A DNA stretch of 64,000 bases, taken from NCBI RefSeq assembly GCF_010015445.1, contig NC_053116.1:32484785-32548784 (forward strand), in the 5' to 3' direction. The translations under genes were made by a program, and so were the position numbers. This DNA is from Perca fluviatilis (Eukaryota > Chordata > Actinopteri > Perciformes > Percidae). The notes beneath the pieces are model-generated. The model had not been told where the DNA came from. It was given only the letters and a program-made list of their open reading frames with translations, and ran no database searches. This document shows, in pieces, positions 33,561-44,322 of this stretch (the stretch's first letter is position 1; each line of letters opens with the position of its first letter).

Positions 33561-35112
33561 AAACGTTGAAAAAGAAATATTGCTACGAAATAGGAAAAAC
33601 CATGTATTTCAGTAATGTAGTGAGCGCAGGAATGAAGGCGAGCGTGTGCAAAACAGAACCCAAAAGACAAACCAAAAAACAATCCCTGCTCGCTGTCAGG
33701 ACCAAGAGAGATCTTGTGTGATGAAGGGCAATGAGGAAGAGTGGACTCAGGTGTGGCTCATCTTCCCTGCCACATCTCTGACAGCCTCCTGAACAGCTCA
33801 CAGGAAAAAATGGCAAGAGCCACCCACAGAGTGGTGAGGGTCATCACACAACCCATTCTGAGGAAAACATATTTCCTTTTTACCAAAATGCTATGTATGT
33901 AGATCATTTTAATGTATGTTCAGCTACATCCCTGTTACTTATAAATAAGCAATTTCAATTATTTTTGTCAGACGCAACAGATCAACATACAGTATAGGTC
34001 TCCTGTAAACAGCATGCGTGTCTCCTTTCTGCCACATTCACTCTGATTAGGATATGGTAAGCCGGTCTGAGTGTGGTAAATGAGATGCTTTCGCTCCTCA
34101 AACATGTTTTCTCTGATAGGTTAGATGGATGAACTGGCCTCTGCTTTAGTTGTGTGTTTCCTACTGTGTTTCCGAGTGTGCCTAGCCTCTCAACATGGGA
34201 CCGTTTCCAATTTCCGGCTCAAATCCCAGTTTGAAATGCCTTTGATGATGTGACAGCATATTTGATTCGCAAGGCTTGTGTCCGAATGGCCCAAACCTCA
34301 GCACGATCCCTGCCAACAAGCAGTCTGCAGTAAGCTGGACCAGCATTCTGCAGACGAGACAACTGAAAACAACCACACTTTGAGTTCAATAAATCATCTG
34401 AAACCGAGAGTAAAATAAATATTGAAGCTGTGAGATAGATATCTCAGTCCAGCCACAAAGGAGGCAATTTACTCATAGCTGATTCTCAGTTATTGTTTAA
34501 GGGTCGAGGGTCAGAGTGTGATGTGAATTTTGATCATGTTACTACGCAATTCCGTCCACATCTTCGCTCTTTATTAAAAACTAATTAGTAGAAGTCAAAG
34601 CACCAGCGCAGCAAATCTCTCTTACAGAGGGATTTCTATTTTGCTTTTTGGACAATGTGCTTTGCCGCTGAATTTAGCCCTTCAGCTTTCAAAGGCTGAG
34701 TTGAGACGACTGTGACATAATTAGGAAGAGTAGAAAGCCTGTGCTACAACATAGTAGTTGTGTCCACTGAAACGAAGAGCAGTCTGTACTATAACTGTAC
34801 CAGGTTTGATGAAATGCTCCCTTCTAGTGTTCAGTGCGCAGCATTACAACTCAATTATTTTCTATGGACATTGGTTCGACTTTAACTATCGGCATGTCAA
34901 ATAGTTTGTCAATGCATTTCACATTCGATTTTTCAGTCAATTCCGATTCATGTTTCATAGCATACAACATCCCACATCTGTTTCATTTCAAGACAGAGAG
35001 GAAAATGAACTCTTAGATAAATGGATATGCAACTACAAACATATGAACACATCAAAGCAAACATTTTAGCTGAAGCAGTCCACAAAACAGTTTAGCATTT
35101 AGTTTTCTAGCG
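33561..35112. other. Non-coding, low repeat content
   Basis: No exon, terminal repeats or microsatellite. One of the cleaner stretches of the window and a reasonable place to test for conserved non-coding elements. Confidence 0.4.
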
Positions 35113-36030
35113 CAGTGGTTCTCAACCTTTTCGAGTAGCGACCCCCCCCAGAATAATGAGGTTGGTGTTTGTGACCCCTCCCCCCAACAACGAGAAAACG
35201 GCTGCAAACCGGTGTAAACAACTGTTTCTACGCGCCTCACCCTGCTAATTTTGAGTGACTTTTGCAAATGCTCTGATTAATACATGTAAACAAATTAGGT
35301 TTTTGCTTTAACCCTTGTGTTGTCTTCCCGTCCATCATGCACGTTTTTCTGGATCAAAATTAAAACGTTTATTTTTCTGTAGCTTTTTTCCAAGTCTTTT
35401 GTCACTTATTCCGATGTGTGATGCTTGAATTTTTTTCTGCGTTTTTTTTTTTTTTTTTTACATTTTTGTTATTTTTTACATTTTTTTTACCTTTTTCTGA
35501 CATTTTTTCAATGTTCTTTTATTAATTATTTTCTTCAAATACTATAAAATTAAATAAAACCACCAAATTCAATAATAGTAGTGAACGGATCATTTATTTT
35601 ACTTGTGAAGAGCATTGCATGGAACCATCCACATTATTTTTTGGGACAATTTGTCAAAAAAAAGTACAACCCAAATTTCTGATGTAGATACTTTTTGAAA
35701 ATAGGTCAAATTTGACCCGAAGACAACAGGAGAGTTAATGACACTTTAGTTAATGTTAGCACCTAGCGCTTAGCCTTGTCCAATGTGCTCCAGGCTCTGT
35801 GGATTTTTGATGCGTTTGTGACTTTTTCTCTTCCCCTGACCCGCTTTCAGACCCCTTTCTGTGTTTCACGACCTCCTGATTTACTAATGAAGCTCTGAAT
35901 ATAACAGTTGAAATGTGCCAAACTCACACAGTCATGTAAAAAACATTCCCCAGTCTAGAATATGTTATTTCTTTTTTTGCTCCCCAACCATCTGGCGACC
36001 CCCAGAAATAATCTCGTGTCCACTGAGGCT
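35113..36030. mobile_element. Decayed hAT element hosting a piggyBac-like MITE
   Basis: Begins CAGTGGTTCTCAACCTTTTC, a hAT (Charlie-type) terminus, followed by a GCGACCCCCC phrase. A CTGGCGACCCCCAG phrase recurs near 35993, as expected near the other end, but the terminal CCACTG is degraded. The MITE at 35312-35734 interrupts it. Confidence 0.5.
35312..35734. mobile_element. piggyBac-like MITE, copy D
   Basis: Flanked by TTAA at 35308-35311 and 35735-35738. Left end CCCTTGTGTTGTCTTCCCG. Right end GGTCAAATTTGACCCGAAGA then CAACAGGAGAG. T-rich interior. Confidence 0.82.
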
Positions 36031-36200
36031 CTCTGTAAATAAAAGATGAGGGATGATATAATGTATAAACACAAATAAATGAACACAAAGAAACAGTCCT
36101 GCGTAGGCCAAGATTGGAAAACTGGAAACCACATGGGGGAAAGTGATTTTCATTTCAAGAAAATTAGAATGCTGTTTTCATGCCATATTGCACATTTACA

Positions 36201-36621
36201 ATAGCCTGGATGACGCCAGACCCTTCTCAGTTGTAACTGAGAGTGGGTCTGGGGAAGCTTCATTCACAGCTCATTTCCAAAGGGGCGTCACCAACAGATG
36301 CCGCTCAAATGCCTCTGGGCGCAATTGGATAGTCCTTCAACCAATCAGACCAACGATCCGGGTGACGTAGCAGCGACAGCGGCATCAACGGGTTGCTGCG
36401 CTACGGTTGCCGTCATGTTGAATGTAAACAAAAAGCTGCTCGCCGTTGCTGCGCTATCATCATCGTGTAAAGATCGTCATCGTGTAAAGCCTGCCTCAAC
36501 GGTTGTGATTGGTGCCTCGATTTGGAAAAATTGGAAATGGGCTTGAATGGGCTCTGGGCCAGACTGACTTGCAGAGCAAATCTCAAATTTGCCGGAAGTT
36601 CATCAGGGTTTCCCCAGGCTA
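36201..36621. mobile_element. hAT-type non-autonomous element, 421 bp
   Basis: Exact 8-bp flanks CATTTACA at 36193-36200 and 36622-36629. Ends ATAGCCTGGATGA and CCCCAGGCTA give a TAGCCTGG inverted terminus, related to the element at 47817. CpG-rich interior without a gene; 36475-36490 repeats ATCGTGTAAAG (two copies, 36464-36488). Confidence 0.85.
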
Positions 36622-36867
36622 CATTTACACATTTTGTGTTTACTCACATCTTCCTATTTCCATCATTGTCTCAGTCATGTAAGCAGTGATAGCATAGTAC
36701 AGCATAGCACTTTGATGGGGAGATGCCCCCCCTGTGGGATTGTCATTATATTTTCATTTTACAAAAGTATTATATTAATCTCATGGGGCTGAAATTATAC
36801 TCTATGATATTTTGTTTCTGTTTAAATATGTTCTTATTTTAATTTTAGTGTTTAATTGTAGCTACTT

Positions 36868-37603
36868 AGAGTGGCTATATGTAACTTTCAGTTTGTGTTG
36901 ATTCTAGTGACCTCTTGGACAAAAACGGTAGAGTTTTTACCACTCTTGCTGTCCTAAAGCTCTTTTCTTTACGGTGCTGTACTACTCACTGTATATAACA
37001 CGGACTAAAAGGAATAAAACGTCTGAGCTAAATGGAAGGGGGACGTAATTTAATGTGGGCTACTGATGTACAGCCACATCGAGCATTGTAAAGTTATATT
37101 ATGAATGAAATAGACATATTACATACCTCCAGGTCCAGTTCGGGGTCGGTTTTGAATAATTTACAATCCCGTAATTGTCTCCATCTGTTTATAGCTCGAC
37201 TGAGTGTGACTCACGTTATCGACTGTCTGTCACTTTCCCTTTTAGATTTTAGTTGTTCTTCGTTTAATTTCCTTTTTTTCTGTGATGGCCCTGCCCCAGT
37301 ATCAGCCATAACTACAACACATAACTTCTAAAATAAAATAAAAATACAATTAGGCCTACATAAAAAAATCTCCTGCTTTATTTTACCTGGCTCAAAAGGC
37401 TGGAAACGCTAACACAGCCTTTCCGGTGTTATAAAGAAATCTGTGACTCGTCAGAATGTGTTACTGTAGCGCCGTCTACCTGCATTCTCTGACTGCGTGG
37501 GAAAAATCAAACTCGGGCAGAGGCCTTACTAAAAACTATATAAAAATGGCGTTCTTTTCACTGTTAGTCTCATTTGCTGTTACAGGTTACATATAGTCAC
37601 TCT
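36868..37603. mobile_element. DNA element with AGAGTGGCTATATGTAAC terminal repeats
   Basis: Left end AGAGTGGCTATATGTAAC. Right end GTTACATATAGTCACTCT is its reverse complement with one mismatch. About 736 bp with no transposase. Confidence 0.78.
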
Positions 37604-39190
37604 AACCTATAATCTGCTGTGTGCACTGGGAACTTGGAGGCGACAGGGTCACAATAAAAAGAGAGTGGGACGTGGCCCCCACTTTCCATAACAGTTAAAT
37701 CCGGCCATTGCAAGTTCCACTTGCTGACCGAGCTCTGACAAAAGAGAGTTAATTTGATGACTGAATGGCATCACACACAGCTGTTGATGATGCACATACA
37801 TTTAGGAAGCTAATAATAAACATACTATTTGATTTGAGGCAAATTATATATTTTTTTAACATAAACAACAGAGTGATGATTTGCTGTATATTTAAGACAC
37901 TAACAGATTTGCCAAGTGTTTTCGTCATCCTTTTTCAGCACCACGGACAGCGGACATTAAGGAGCTTTTTATGGTGTGCACACATTAAGCCGACGGCCGA
38001 CCAATGACAGAAAAGCCAGTCGAGATGATCAGTCGCGTCCCCGAGGTCCAAAAAACTGTCTCGGGACACACTGAGACAACACCAACTTGAGAAACGTAAT
38101 ACGTCTTCATAGCAGTAGGCGGCGCTACTCTGTATTGTTGCCCAAAAAATGAAAACCGGCAGCTGATTGGACGAACGCGTCACATGGGTTTGTTTTCTCC
38201 AGAAATTCAAAGCCAGACTGTCATGGCGGCAGTTCAGAATACAATCTCATATTGTACTAAAATAGTTCACTGAAACATATTTCTGAAAACATTTTAAGCA
38301 AGAAATAAGAAATAGGCCATGCAGTTGCTGAATCTGTCTTCATTTCAGATCAACAAAGGTCAGTTTAAAAGATTTTCGACAGATTTTGAGAGACTCTAGT
38401 CTCGCTCATTCCTCTTGCCATTTCCGGGTGAGTCCTGAGACTGCACAGTCTCCGACTGAACATGTCAGGTCGGCCAAAATGAACGCCGACAGCCCCCCAG
38501 ACGGACGACGGCACGGAACACACCGAACAGATTCGAGTCACTGACCTCGCCAGAGGTCAGTGAGGTTAATGTGTCCACACATTAAAAGGTCTGGTAATAT
38601 TTTATATTTCTCTTACTGTCAACACCTCCCATGAAAAAATAAAACCAACAATGAATTGACCCTACTAACAGGTATTGTCTGTGTAGCCAAATCCTGATAT
38701 ATCTTATTTGTGAAAAAGAATATGACTCTGCTTATCAATGCTGAAAATAGTCTCCAAAAACTGCACTATTTCCTCTGGTTTGAGTAACGTTTGCTAAAAA
38801 CTACAGAGCCCAGCTGTTTTAGGAAATTAGAGGCTTTAACGCATATCTAAGATACACGTTTGAGTATATAATGTTACTAGTTTTCAAAGATTTTAGTGAG
38901 AATGAATGGGTTTGAGGCTGAAATCCACAGAAAGTATTGACAGACACATGTTTTCATGGGTTTTATTAACAAAAGCAAAAGCTCAGGATGTTGTGAGCCT
39001 TATCCACTGGATCTTATGAGCTGTTTTTGGAAATGTGTCCGGCTCTAACTGTATTGTAGACGCTCTAAGATGGATCACTATTGGGAAACGACTTTTCCCA
39101 TTACACAATTGCTGTTCACTGTTATTCCAGCAGATGGCAACCTAAGACAAGATCACGTAAAGTAGTATGTGCTGAGATGGAAATACAGTG
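37604..39190. other. Non-coding; possible repeat at 37950-38590
   Basis: The segment containing GCACACATTAAGCCGACGGC and later CGACGGCACGGAACACACC has the CpG richness of a dispersed DNA element, but clear ends were not found. The remainder shows nothing. Confidence 0.35.
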
Positions 39191-39199
39191 TTATTAACA

Positions 39200-39360
39200 T
39201 AGATCAAAATCAGAATCAGAATCAGAAAAGGTTTTATCACAATAAGCACACATATGTGCAATTTGCCTTGGTGATAGGTGCATACATAAACAAACAAGCA
39301 AACAAACAAACATATTAAACAAAAAACAATATATACATACAAAGTAACCGTTGAGAAAGA
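39200..39360. repeat. Retroelement-like dispersed repeat
   Basis: AATCAGAATCAGAAAAGGTT then TTATCACAATAAGC and GTGCAATTTGCCTTGGTGAT form a phrase I associate with fish SINE/LINE tails. The class is uncertain. Confidence 0.5.
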
Positions 39361-39973
39361 GAGAAAACCATGAGAAAAAAAGTTGAAAGGGCTGAGTGCA
39401 AAATTGCAAAGAATACAATCCATTCAGCCTTGTTTCTTATGCAACAGTACATGTGTCATATATAATTAATATAAAATGATAAGTTAAAGAAAAAAATGAT
39501 AATAATAATACCTGAATTTGTATAGCACCCTTCATACTTAAGATGCGGCATGAAGTGTTTTACAATACAGAAATTACCTGACCTAAAATTAGCATAAAAA
39601 CATGGATACAATACCATAATTAATGGAAAATAGAATGGAAAATAAAACACACCTGACAACAATAAAAACAAGACAAAATAAGATAGAAGATAGAATAAAT
39701 AGAATACATAAGATCGAAGGTAAAACCCACTGAATAAACATAAAAATATTCAAATCAGTGCCCATGTTGGGGCATCAGATGTAAATAAACACATGCACAG
39801 ACTGTAAGCACCTCTTACTCTTTATGAGGTGTTTTTTCAGCTGCAAGAGGCTGACATCATGTCCTTAAATCAGCTGGCAACGCCTGCCTCTGACTATCTA
39901 TTTTAACACACATACACACACAAGTGCAGTCATTCAGACATTCACACACAAGTCCCAAACCCTCTCTTTTACC

Positions 39974-39978
<5 letters not shown>
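39361..39978. other. Non-coding, no recognised feature
   Basis: AT-rich; no exon seen. Confidence 0.4.

Positions 39979-40021
<43 letters not shown>
39979..40021. repeat. (CT)n microsatellite
   Basis: About 21 CT units. Confidence 0.95.
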
Positions 40022-40026
<5 letters not shown>

Positions 40027-40193
40027 CACCTCATTCCTCAAGAGGCGTCCCGGAGCTGTGTACGAGACTATTTTCTTCCACTGACATGTCCTCACTTCAG
40101 CAGCCACGCTGTACCTTTTTTCTCTCACTCTGCCAATTTCGTTTTAGCACACACACACATGCTCGCACACATCACACAATCCCCACACACTGC

Positions 40194-40297
40194 GTGCACA
40201 CGTGAAAGTACAAGTATACAGGAACACACACACACACACACACACACAGCTTGTCATCTCCCCTGCACACGTGAAAGTACACGTATACAGGAACACA

Positions 40298-40338
<41 letters not shown>

Positions 40339-40357
40339 CACAGCTTGTTAACTCCCC
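40194..40357. repeat. Duplicated minisatellite unit containing (CA)n arrays
   Basis: The unit GCACACGTGAAAGTACA..GT, ATACAGGAA, (CA)n, AGCTTGT.A.CTCCC occurs twice, with the CGTGAAAGTAC block at 40201 and 40270. The first CA array is about 14 units, the second about 20 with interruptions. Confidence 0.85.
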
Positions 40358-41134
40358 TGCTGCTGCTAACAGATGACAGGAGGCCTCGGGATGAAGAAAG
40401 ATAGTCTGAGTGCTGTGAAAGGAGAGGGCAAAAATACATGTTTGTTTAGACAGCATCCAGACGTGCTACATGTGTTCTGAGCGAACAGCGCGGCCATAAG
40501 GTATGACAGAAAGAATTTAGCTTGTGCATTATTAACCAAATTTCTATATGAATTGTCAAGCATGCATGTAGCACATAAAGGGACGTGCTTTTAATCCACT
40601 AAGATCTCTGCCTGAGGAGCCAATTTGGGCCCTATAGTGATCATCATACGCAAAATTGTTCCACCTCTAAAGCACACACTCTCTCACAGGAAAGAATAGT
40701 GTGTAAGCTAAGTTGCTGTATCATAATTGGAGGGCTTTGTTGCTTTTACAGCAAGAATTTAAGCCCTAAATGTGTCATGAGATAACCTCTTTTGGGATTT
40801 GGCGTTATATGAAAAAATGACTTGACTTGACTCACAGACCACTCTCTTGGCCTAGTTTTCATGAATGTGCTCGCTTGAGGGCAGATGCGTTTCTCCCCAG
40901 AGTGAGTAACAGAGCTTTTAATGGACAGAGAATGAAGGCTTCAATGGTTCAGGCAACATCTGGCCTTGAAGAATACAGGAATACAGAACACTCAGGAAGG
41001 CAGCACTGTAATGCACTCTGTGCTGTAGAGCAGTCATTTTATGTTCTTCATGTGGATATATTCTGTAGTGTTCGCCCATTCTATAATGACCACTAGCACG
41101 ATTCGCTAGAATTTTTTAGCCAAGCTCGCATCAT
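40358..41134. other. Non-coding, no recognised feature
   Basis: No exon or repeat boundary identified. Confidence 0.4.
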
Positions 41135-41300
41135 CAAGTCAAGTCAATTTTATATATTTATATAGCCCCTTTTAAATAAATCACAAATTTGCCTCAATGG
41201 GCTTAACAATTTGCACATTATACGACACCCTCTGTCCTTAGACCCTGGCTTCTGATAAGGAAAAACTACCCCCAAAAAAACCTTTAACAGGGAAAAAATA
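41135..41300. repeat. Retroelement-tail-like repeat, copy 1
   Basis: AGTCAATTTTATATATTTAT then ATAGCCCC and GATAAGGAAAAACTACCCCC is a phrase typical of the 3' regions of fish retroposons. Confidence 0.55.
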
Positions 41301-41424
41301 CCTGAACAGACCATGTGTAGAGAATAACCAACGTAATACAATTACAGTATAGACAAGACCAATGACCAAAAATATACAAAGAATGTAAATATATATGAAG
41401 AAAATAGATCTGGGAGGATGCCAG

Positions 41425-41602
41425 GTGTTGACAGCCAGCTACGGCGCTTGGTCAGGACCCCTTGGCGTCACATTTTTTAACACTCTGGGTAACCTTTTTG
41501 CAGAATTTTTCAACATGCAGGGTATGGTTAGGTTTAGGCAACCAAACAACTTGGTTGGGTTTAGGACACGTTTGTGGTTAGGGTTAAAATAAGTGAGTTT
41601 GT
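41425..41602. repeat. Dispersed family with TTAGGTTTAGGCAAC motif
   Basis: Shares GGTCAGGACC.CTTGG.GTCA, GGTTGGGTTTAGGA and GTTAAAATA with 52670-52800, and the reverse of these with 48400-48560. Not telomeric: TTTAGG units are not in tandem. Confidence 0.65.
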
Positions 41603-41624
41603 TACATAACTTAATATAATTCAA

Positions 41625-41810
41625 TTTTATTTTATTTATAGTATCAAATCATAACAGAAGTTTCCTCGGGACACCTTACAGATTAGGTCTAAACCACACT
41701 CTATAATTTACAGAGAACCAACAATTCCCGCCAAAAGCCAGCATTTGGTTATGTCAGTGGGGAAGAAAAATGTCCTTTTAACAGGCAGAAACCTCAGACA
41801 GAACTGTTGT
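41625..41810. repeat. Retroelement-tail-like repeat, copy 2
   Basis: TTCAATTTTATTTTATTTAT..AGTATCAAATCATAACA and later TTAACAGGCAGAAACCTCAG follow the same pattern as copy 1, in the same orientation. Confidence 0.6.
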
Positions 41811-41811
41811 G

Positions 41812-41852
41812 CTGCCATGCGGCCATGCGGCCATGCTGCAATGCTGCCATGC
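41812..41852. repeat. GGCCATGC-type tandem repeat
   Basis: About four to five imperfect 8- to 9-bp units (GCCATGCG, GCTGCAATG). Confidence 0.75.
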
Positions 41853-42289
41853 TCGTGTGCATTGTCATATTGCCTGCTAATAGGCTACTTATAATTACAT
41901 AGGATATTTAATGCATGACTTGTACAAGTAAAAATACTCAAGTAAAAGATCACCACTTTTCGCATTTGATGAAAATATATTTACATACATAAACATATTG
42001 TTTTGGACATTTCACATAGTACTATACGTTTCTGTAAATGGACTGAGAGCATAGGATATACAGTTTTAGCATCATTGCATTCACTAATTAGCAGTAGTAT
42101 AGGAGTATTTTGATTGCAGGATTGGCTCCATCCTGGTTTTTTTTCATCTCACACGGTAACAAACATCTTCTCCCATTGGGCTCCCTGAGTCAAAACGTTT
42201 ATCAAACAGGGGGCCATGATCTAGACTATAATGCGTGTCTCGTTTCCATGAAAACGCTCATTGTTCATCCAAACGTGAGTGAATATTTG
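41853..42289. other. Non-coding, distal upstream of the lhfpl4-like gene
   Basis: AT-rich; no recognised motif. Confidence 0.4.
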
Positions 42290-42357
42290 TTGGTCTAATT
42301 TCAAATTCAAGGAGATACAGGGGCGGAGGCGCGCTTGGATGCAAATTTCCCCTTGCT

Positions 42358-42380
42358 TGCTGCTGCTGCTGCTGCTGCTG
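42358..42380. repeat. (CTG)n trinucleotide repeat
   Basis: About seven to eight CTG/TGC units upstream of the lhfpl4-like exon, in a G/C-rich patch. Probably in the 5'UTR or promoter; no supported reading frame uses it. Confidence 0.9.
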
Positions 42381-42472
42381 CGCCCCCGTACGAGAACGCG
42401 CTCCATCGCTGTCCTCAGTACAACATCAGCATCTTCCGGGGGGCGCGCAGAGAAACGGGAGGAGGACGGAGA

Positions 42473-42474
<2 letters not shown>

Positions 42475-42517
<43 letters not shown>
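42475..42517. repeat. (GA)n microsatellite upstream of the lhfpl4-like exon
   Basis: An uninterrupted GA run followed by more purine-rich sequence to about 42553. It lies about 0.9 kb before the start codon. Confidence 0.95.
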
Positions 42518-42522
<5 letters not shown>

Positions 42523-43449
42523 AAAAGAGAGAGGGGGGAGAGAGGGAGAGGAGACATACTGGATAAAGGCTACGACAAAAAAAAAAACATGATGATAATG
42601 GAGTCGAGGCGGTGGAGGATGTCTGATTTACGAGAAAGGACTGTTGAAATTTGACAGAGGGCTCGTGTTGAAACCTGTTCTCGTTTTTTTTTTTTGTTCA
42701 TTCTGTTTGATTTCCACATGCTGCGTGGACATTGACGGCGTGCCGAGGAAGGGGAGCACCCACGGATGCCTCGGTAGGTAAAAAAAGACGGGGTTCACCG
42801 CTGGCGCTATACAGGCAACAGGACGCATCTCATCTCACGGATGGTAATAAAGGACATCCTGAAGATAGCTCTGGACTGATGGATGAGGATGAAACACAGC
42901 TTTAACCCCCCACCACCCTCTCCACCCACTGTGAAAGAAAGAGAATCCCGTTTTGATGGAATTTTTTTTTAATCATTCATGGTGTAGCCCCAAGGAAACG
43001 AGCCTTAGACAGCAATGTTGAATCACTGGTCTTGGTAAATTATTCATTAGTGGTGTAGGTAGGCTATGATTTTGTATTGCTTCAATGTAGCATCCCCTCC
43101 CCACCCCCCCATTCGTTTTTACAATGTTTTGTCTTCTGATATCATAACACACACATTTGCAGGTAACATTTTTATCGTGTTGTGATGTAGGCTCATTTAA
43201 CAGCCTTTAACAGCCACATAAGAAATAGCCAAAGTGGGGGGAATTTTTTTTAGCGCAGGAAAGCTTTGATATAGAGAAGGAAAACAAAAATACAATACCT
43301 GCGAAGTGAGGGGTGCCCAGCTGTCTGGGCATTATTTATTTTTTTACATTATTTAGGCTACATTAATTTCTTTCTTGTGAGAGTCTAAAGAGGAGGAGGA
43401 CGGGGGTGGTAAGAGAGATATAAAGAGAGAAAAAAAAAACCGACCAAAC

Positions 43450-43858
43450 ATGTTGCCTTCCCAAGAAGCCTCCAAGATCTACCATGACAATTATATGCGC
43501 AACTCCCGGGCCATCGGGGTGCTGTGGGCCATCTTCACCATCTGCTTCGCCATCGTCAACGTGGTGGTGTTCATCCAGCCCTACTGGATCGGCGACAGCG
43601 TCAACACGCCGCAGGCCGGCTACTTCGGCCTCTTCCACTATTGCGTGGGCACCGGGCCGTCGCCCAACCGGGAGCTCACCTGCGTGGGCAGCTTCTCCGA
43701 CTTCAGCTCCATCCCGTCCGGAGCCTTCAAGGCGGCCTCCGTGTTCGTGCTGCTGTCCATGGTGCTGACCCTCAGCTGCATCGCCTGCATGGCGCTCTTC
43801 TTCTTCTGCAACACCTCCACCGTTTACAAGACCTGCGCCTGGATGCAGCTGCTGTGCG
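43450..43858 (+). CDS. lhfpl4: First coding exon of an LHFPL-family tetraspan gene (LHFPL4-like)
   Basis: Role (family knowledge): LHFPL4 (GARLH4) is a four-pass membrane protein that binds GABA-A receptors and neuroligin-2 at inhibitory synapses. Seen: 136 codons plus one base. The ATG has A at -3 and opens MLPSQEASK, the LHFPL4-type N-terminus. TM1 is about residues 21-43 ([13 protein letters not shown]...). The first extracellular loop carries the claudin-superfamily pattern W46, GLFHYC (C65) and RELTC (C78). TM2 is about 97-119, and TM3 begins near WMQLLC at 131-136. The exon ends TGC G|gtaggc, a phase-1 donor at the place where relatives continue into an A-C-L-V-L-G segment. Third positions are strongly G/C, unlike the AT-rich surroundings. 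The open frame runs on into 43998 but loses all similarity after the donor, so that is read-through. The main alternative is the paralogue LHFPL3, whose loop and N-terminus fit less well. Which teleost copy (a or b) cannot be told. Family assignment is very secure; subfamily is moderate. Confidence 0.93.
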
Positions 43859-44139
43859 GTAGGCAACCTTACAATTGCTCTCACCTATACAGCAGAGGTT
43901 ACATTTTTGTCTTTTCAGTCACACAGATGCAGAAAATCAAAGGCCAAAAGGGAATGAAGCGAAACCCACCCAAAATCCAATTGACCCTCCTATTATAATT
44001 GCATGAATAGCCACCTTGCAGTAGGCGGCCATGAGTATTGGGGTATTTTGTTTCATGTTTTTTTCAGTAGTTGTTCTTGCATTTTTATCTTTGCTATCTT
44101 ATTTTATCTTATTTATTATTTCTAGTATATTTCTTGTAT

Positions 44140-44225
44140 TTTCTATATGTGTGTGAGTGAGTATCTGTGCATGTCCTTGTAACTTGCTGCTGTAACAGAG
44201 AAATGTCCCAATTTGGGATTAATAA
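44140..44225 (+). mobile_element. LINE-like 3' tail
   Basis: CTTGCTGCTGTAACAGAGAA then ATGTCCCAATTTGGGATTAA and TAAAATCTATC is the characteristic 3' end of a fish retroposon, running straight into an (ATCT) array. Confidence 0.6.
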
Positions 44226-44226
44226 A

Positions 44227-44301
<75 letters not shown>

Positions 44302-44322
44302 CATCCATCTATCTATCTATCT
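44226..44322. repeat. (ATCT)n microsatellite
   Basis: About 24 tetranucleotide units with two CCATC interruptions. Probably grew from the tail of the adjoining retroposon. Confidence 0.97.

Larger units (their letters stand above)
42290..43449 (+). promoter_or_regulatory. Probable promoter/5'UTR region of the lhfpl4-like gene
   Basis: This stretch leads directly into the start codon. It is locally G/C-rich at 42310-42480, contains CTG and GA arrays, and has several upstream ATGs followed by short frames. A GTAGGT at about 42775 could be a donor and a pyrimidine-rich TTTAG near 43355 an acceptor, so a 5'UTR intron is possible. No TATA box is clear, which is common for neuronal genes with broad promoters. 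The transcription start is not determinable by eye. Confidence 0.45.

Noticed and set aside
43363..43884. 173-codon minus-strand frame opposite the LHFPL exon
   Set aside because: It is the antisense shadow of a G/C-rich coding exon; its composition is low-complexity H/G/E/A and no family features appear.
43859..43998. Continuation of the LHFPL frame past the donor
   Set aside because: Similarity to the family stops exactly at the GT donor; the rest is intronic read-through to a chance stop.
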